Below are positions 21,737-23,453 of a stretch of 23,453 nucleotides of DNA, one piece after another. Numbering within the stretch: the first letter of the stretch is position 1; every line of letters begins with the position of its first letter. The position numbers and the translations under genes are program-made. Below the pieces are notes generated by a model. That model did not search any database. It was not told where the DNA came from and saw nothing but the letters and a program-made list of their open reading frames with translations. The stretch is from Bacteroidales bacterium UBA1179 (lineage in GTDB: Bacteria > Bacteroidota > Bacteroidia > Bacteroidales > Bacteroidaceae), in assembly GCA_002309915.1 (NCBI GenBank), contig DBYT01000137.1:1792-25244 (forward strand), given 5' to 3'.

Positions 21737-22117
21737 TCAGAACGGCAGGTCATCTTTCTCGTTGCTGGGAGCGAAGGGATCCGGAGCGGAAGCTGCGGGA
21801 GCGGCATCAACGTAGGGCTGAGCTGCGGGAGCGGCGCCGTTTACGTCGTGGCTTACGCGCCAGGCGCGGATATCGTTGTACCAGCGGCCGTTGAACTCGC
21901 GGGCGTTGATGTCAAAACTTACTACTACCTCATCACCTATGTTGATGGCGGCCTGCTGTATCTTATCCTCACCGAAGATGCTGAACATCATCTTCTTGGG
22001 ATACTGCTCACCAATGGTTTCCAATACGTACTCCTGTATTTTCCAAGGATTGCCTGATGCCTTGGCCACACCTGAGCGTGCCTCAAGGACTGCGATAATT
22101 TTACCTGTAATATCCAT
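21737..22117 (-). CDS. DUF3127 protein, SSB-like with acidic DDLPF tail
   Basis: A 126-residue protein of the Bacteroidetes family DUF3127. Residues about 1-91 look like an OB fold (ITGKIIAVLEARSG, WKIQEYVLET, MMFSIFGEDKIQ, GDEVVVSFDINAREFNGRWY). An Ala/Pro-rich linker (about 94-118) leads to the C-terminus KDDLPF. SSB proteins have the same plan: OB fold, flexible linker and an acidic tip ending in Pro-Phe that recruits repair and replication proteins. Role in single-strand DNA metabolism is therefore likely but not shown. It is divergent from dnaN. TAAATTCG (22154-22147, minus), one mismatch from the -7 consensus, is the best promoter candidate 29 nt upstream. Confidence 0.85.
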   Translation of the reverse strand: MDITGKIIAVLEARSGVAKASGNPWKIQEYVLETIGEQYPKKMMFSIFGEDKIQQAAINIGDEVVVSFDINAREFNGRWYNDIRAWRVSHDVNGAAPAAQPYVDAAPAASAPDPFAPSNEKDDLPF

Positions 22118-22220
22118 TATTCCGAATGTGTTTGAATTAGTATCCGCGAATTTAAGACTTTTCCCTTTTTGGTCCCATATTTTTCCACTCTATTTTTTCC
22201 ACATTACCATTACTTTTCCC

Positions 22221-22228
22221 TATCTTTG
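22221..22228 (+). promoter_or_regulatory. dnaN: -7 element of the dnaN promoter
   Basis: TATCTTTG matches TAnnTTTG, 39 nt before the dnaN ATG. The -33 region is T-rich (22193-22200) but has no clear TTG at the right spacing. Confidence 0.6.
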
Positions 22229-22267
22229 TGAGACGCTCAAACCGACAAATAACAAAAAGGAATATAT

Positions 22268-23392
22268 ATGAATTTTACTGTATCAAGTTCGGCTCTTTCA
22301 AGCCGCTTATCAGCTATCAGCCGCGTTATTAACCCTAAGGCTATCTACCCGATTCTTGAGGATTTCCTGTTCCGTATCGAGAACGGTAAACTGACCGTAA
22401 CCGCTGCCGATAATGACACCACCCTGGAGACCATTATCGACCTTGTTGACTCCAGCGCAGACGGCCAGATAGCACTGCCCGCAAAGACCCTTCTTGACGC
22501 TCTCAAGGAGATCCCCGAGCAGCCCCTGACATTCAATGTAAACGACAGCAACTACGAGATAACCGTAAACTACCAGAACGGTGAGTACAAGATGGTCGGC
22601 CAGAACGCCGACGAGTACCCCACCCCCGCCGTACTTCAGGAGGGTTCGGTAAGTCTGGAGATATCGGCCCAGGTTCTTTCAGACGGCCTGGCACGCACCA
22701 TTTTCGCTACGGCCGATGACGAGCTCCGTCCCGTCATGAACGGTATCTACTTTGACATCAACGAGGAGGGCGCCACATTCGTTGCTTCCGATGGCCACAA
22801 GCTGGTTTGCAACCGCAACAGCAACGTCAAGACTGACGGCAAGTCATCATTCATTCTGCCCAAGAAGCCGGCATCACTCTTCCGCTCGCTCATAGGCAAG
22901 GAGGCCGAGACTATCACCATAGAGTTTGACAGCCGCATAGCACGCTTCTCACTGCCTGAGTTCCGTATGGTATGCCGCCTCATTGACGGCCGTTACCCCA
23001 ACTATGCATCAGTTATCCCGCAGAACAACCCGCATCACCTGATCATAGACCGTCAGACACTGGTAACAGCACTGCGTCGTGTATCAGTATTCTCACCTGC
23101 CAGCAGCGGTCTTATCAAGCTGCGCATTGAGAAGGATAAGGTTGACATATCAGCCCAGGATATAGATTTCTCAACATCCGCCAAGGAGAGCCTGGCATGC
23201 CAGTATGAGGGCACCAACATGAGCATCGGTTTCAAGGCCGGTTTCCTGATTGACATCCTCAACAACATTCCCAGCCAGGAGATCACCCTTCAGTTGGCCG
23301 ATCCCTCACGCGCAGGTGTGATTGTTCCCACCGAGCAGGCTGAGGGCGAGAATCTGCTTATGTTGCTCATGCCAATGGTTCTGAACGACTGA
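22268..23392 (+). CDS. dnaN: DNA polymerase III sliding clamp (beta subunit)
   Basis: The 374-residue product has the usual clamp length, three repeated domains and family signatures: MNFTVSSSALSSRLSAISRV at the start, TLETIIDL, GEYKMVGQNADEYP, MNGIYFD...TFVASDGHKL in domain 2, and FRMVCRLIDGRYPNYASVIP. The C-terminus VPTEQAEGENLLMLLMPMVL is the typical end containing part of the peptide-binding groove. It forms the ring that tethers polymerase to DNA. It overlaps by 1 nt (TGATG) with a DnaQ-type exonuclease gene, so replication and proofreading-type functions are coupled. No dnaA is seen next to it. Confidence 0.98.
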   Translation: MNFTVSSSALSSRLSAISRVINPKAIYPILEDFLFRIENGKLTVTAADNDTTLETIIDLVDSSADGQIALPAKTLLDALKEIPEQPLTFNVNDSNYEITVNYQNGEYKMVGQNADEYPTPAVLQEGSVSLEISAQVLSDGLARTIFATADDELRPVMNGIYFDINEEGATFVASDGHKLVCNRNSNVKTDGKSSFILPKKPASLFRSLIGKEAETITIEFDSRIARFSLPEFRMVCRLIDGRYPNYASVIPQNNPHHLIIDRQTLVTALRRVSVFSPASSGLIKLRIEKDKVDISAQDIDFSTSAKESLACQYEGTNMSIGFKAGFLIDILNNIPSQEITLQLADPSRAGVIVPTEQAEGENLLMLLMPMVLND

Positions 23393-23453
23393 TGAAACTC
23401 AATCTTGACAAACCGGTAGTGTTCTTTGACCTGGAGACCACAGGCACCAACAC
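23392..23453 (+). CDS. DnaQ-type 3'-5' exonuclease, first residues (partial)
   Basis: The first 20 residues begin MKLNLDKPVVFFDLETTGTN. FDLETTGT is the ExoI motif of DEDD exonucleases, with the metal-binding Asp and Glu. A DnaQ/epsilon-like exonuclease gene directly after dnaN is common in Bacteroidales. The rest lies outside the window, so whether it is the replicative epsilon subunit cannot be decided. Confidence 0.85.
   Translation, partial: MKLNLDKPVVFFDLETTGTN

Overview
The window looks like a chromosomal segment of a Bacteroidales bacterium (Bacteroides/Prevotella-like; the genus cannot be fixed from sequence alone). Evidence: several starts are preceded by the Bacteroidetes housekeeping promoter, TTTG/TTG - 19-20 nt - TAnnTTTG; most starts lack Shine-Dalgarno sequences; Rho carries a large Pro/Gln-rich insertion; and the genes include Bacteroidetes families such as DUF3127, DUF6249-like, 6-bladed beta-propeller lipoproteins and TlpA-like lipoproteins with long N-terminal domains. 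No tRNA, rRNA or CRISPR array was seen.

Layout. (1) 1-948: housekeeping pair recR (partial, minus) and engB/ysxC (plus), divergent. (2) 951-2033: an ECF sigma factor and a four-helix membrane protein (minus). (3) 2124-6815: two consecutive BlaI/MecI-type repressor plus M56 (BlaR1-type) metallopeptidase pairs. Both peptidases carry periplasmic C-terminal segments resembling TonB-dependent receptor plug sequences. (4) 6823-7451: a 150-bp imperfect palindrome containing two tandem hairpins, then a RelB/DinJ antitoxin whose PIN-type toxin is reduced to a fragment. (5) 7511-10391: a minus-strand operon of TlpA-like lipoprotein, small membrane protein and ABC ATPase. (6) 10412-13908: a secreted basic protein, a periplasmic TPR-like protein, a second ECF sigma factor, a single-pass putative anti-sigma and a secreted TonB-C-terminal-domain protein. 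(7) 13909-17517: a beta-propeller lipoprotein, then a DUF6249-like protein, a third ECF sigma factor, and an apparent fusion of a membrane anti-sigma-like region to a beta-propeller. (8) 17561-19713: rho with its leader and terminator. (9) 19740-21720: a secreted FISUMP-like protein and another beta-propeller lipoprotein. (10) 21737-23453: a DUF3127 SSB-like protein, dnaN and the start of a DnaQ-type exonuclease.

How it fits together. Conserved information-processing genes (recR, engB, rho, dnaN) bracket a dense block of envelope-sensing genes: three ECF sigma modules and two proteolysis-type repressor modules. Three places, upstream of the first sigma gene, of the secreted basic protein and of the DUF6249-like/sigma operon, share the motif CGTCTA in a position suiting an ECF-type -10. 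Two of them share the longer GTTACGTCTA and an AAC triplet 16-17 nt upstream. I infer that these operons may be autoregulated or cross-regulated by ECF sigma factors. The most novel items are the anti-sigma/beta-propeller fusion, the M56 proteins with plug-like repeats, the palindromic repeat element and the decayed toxin.
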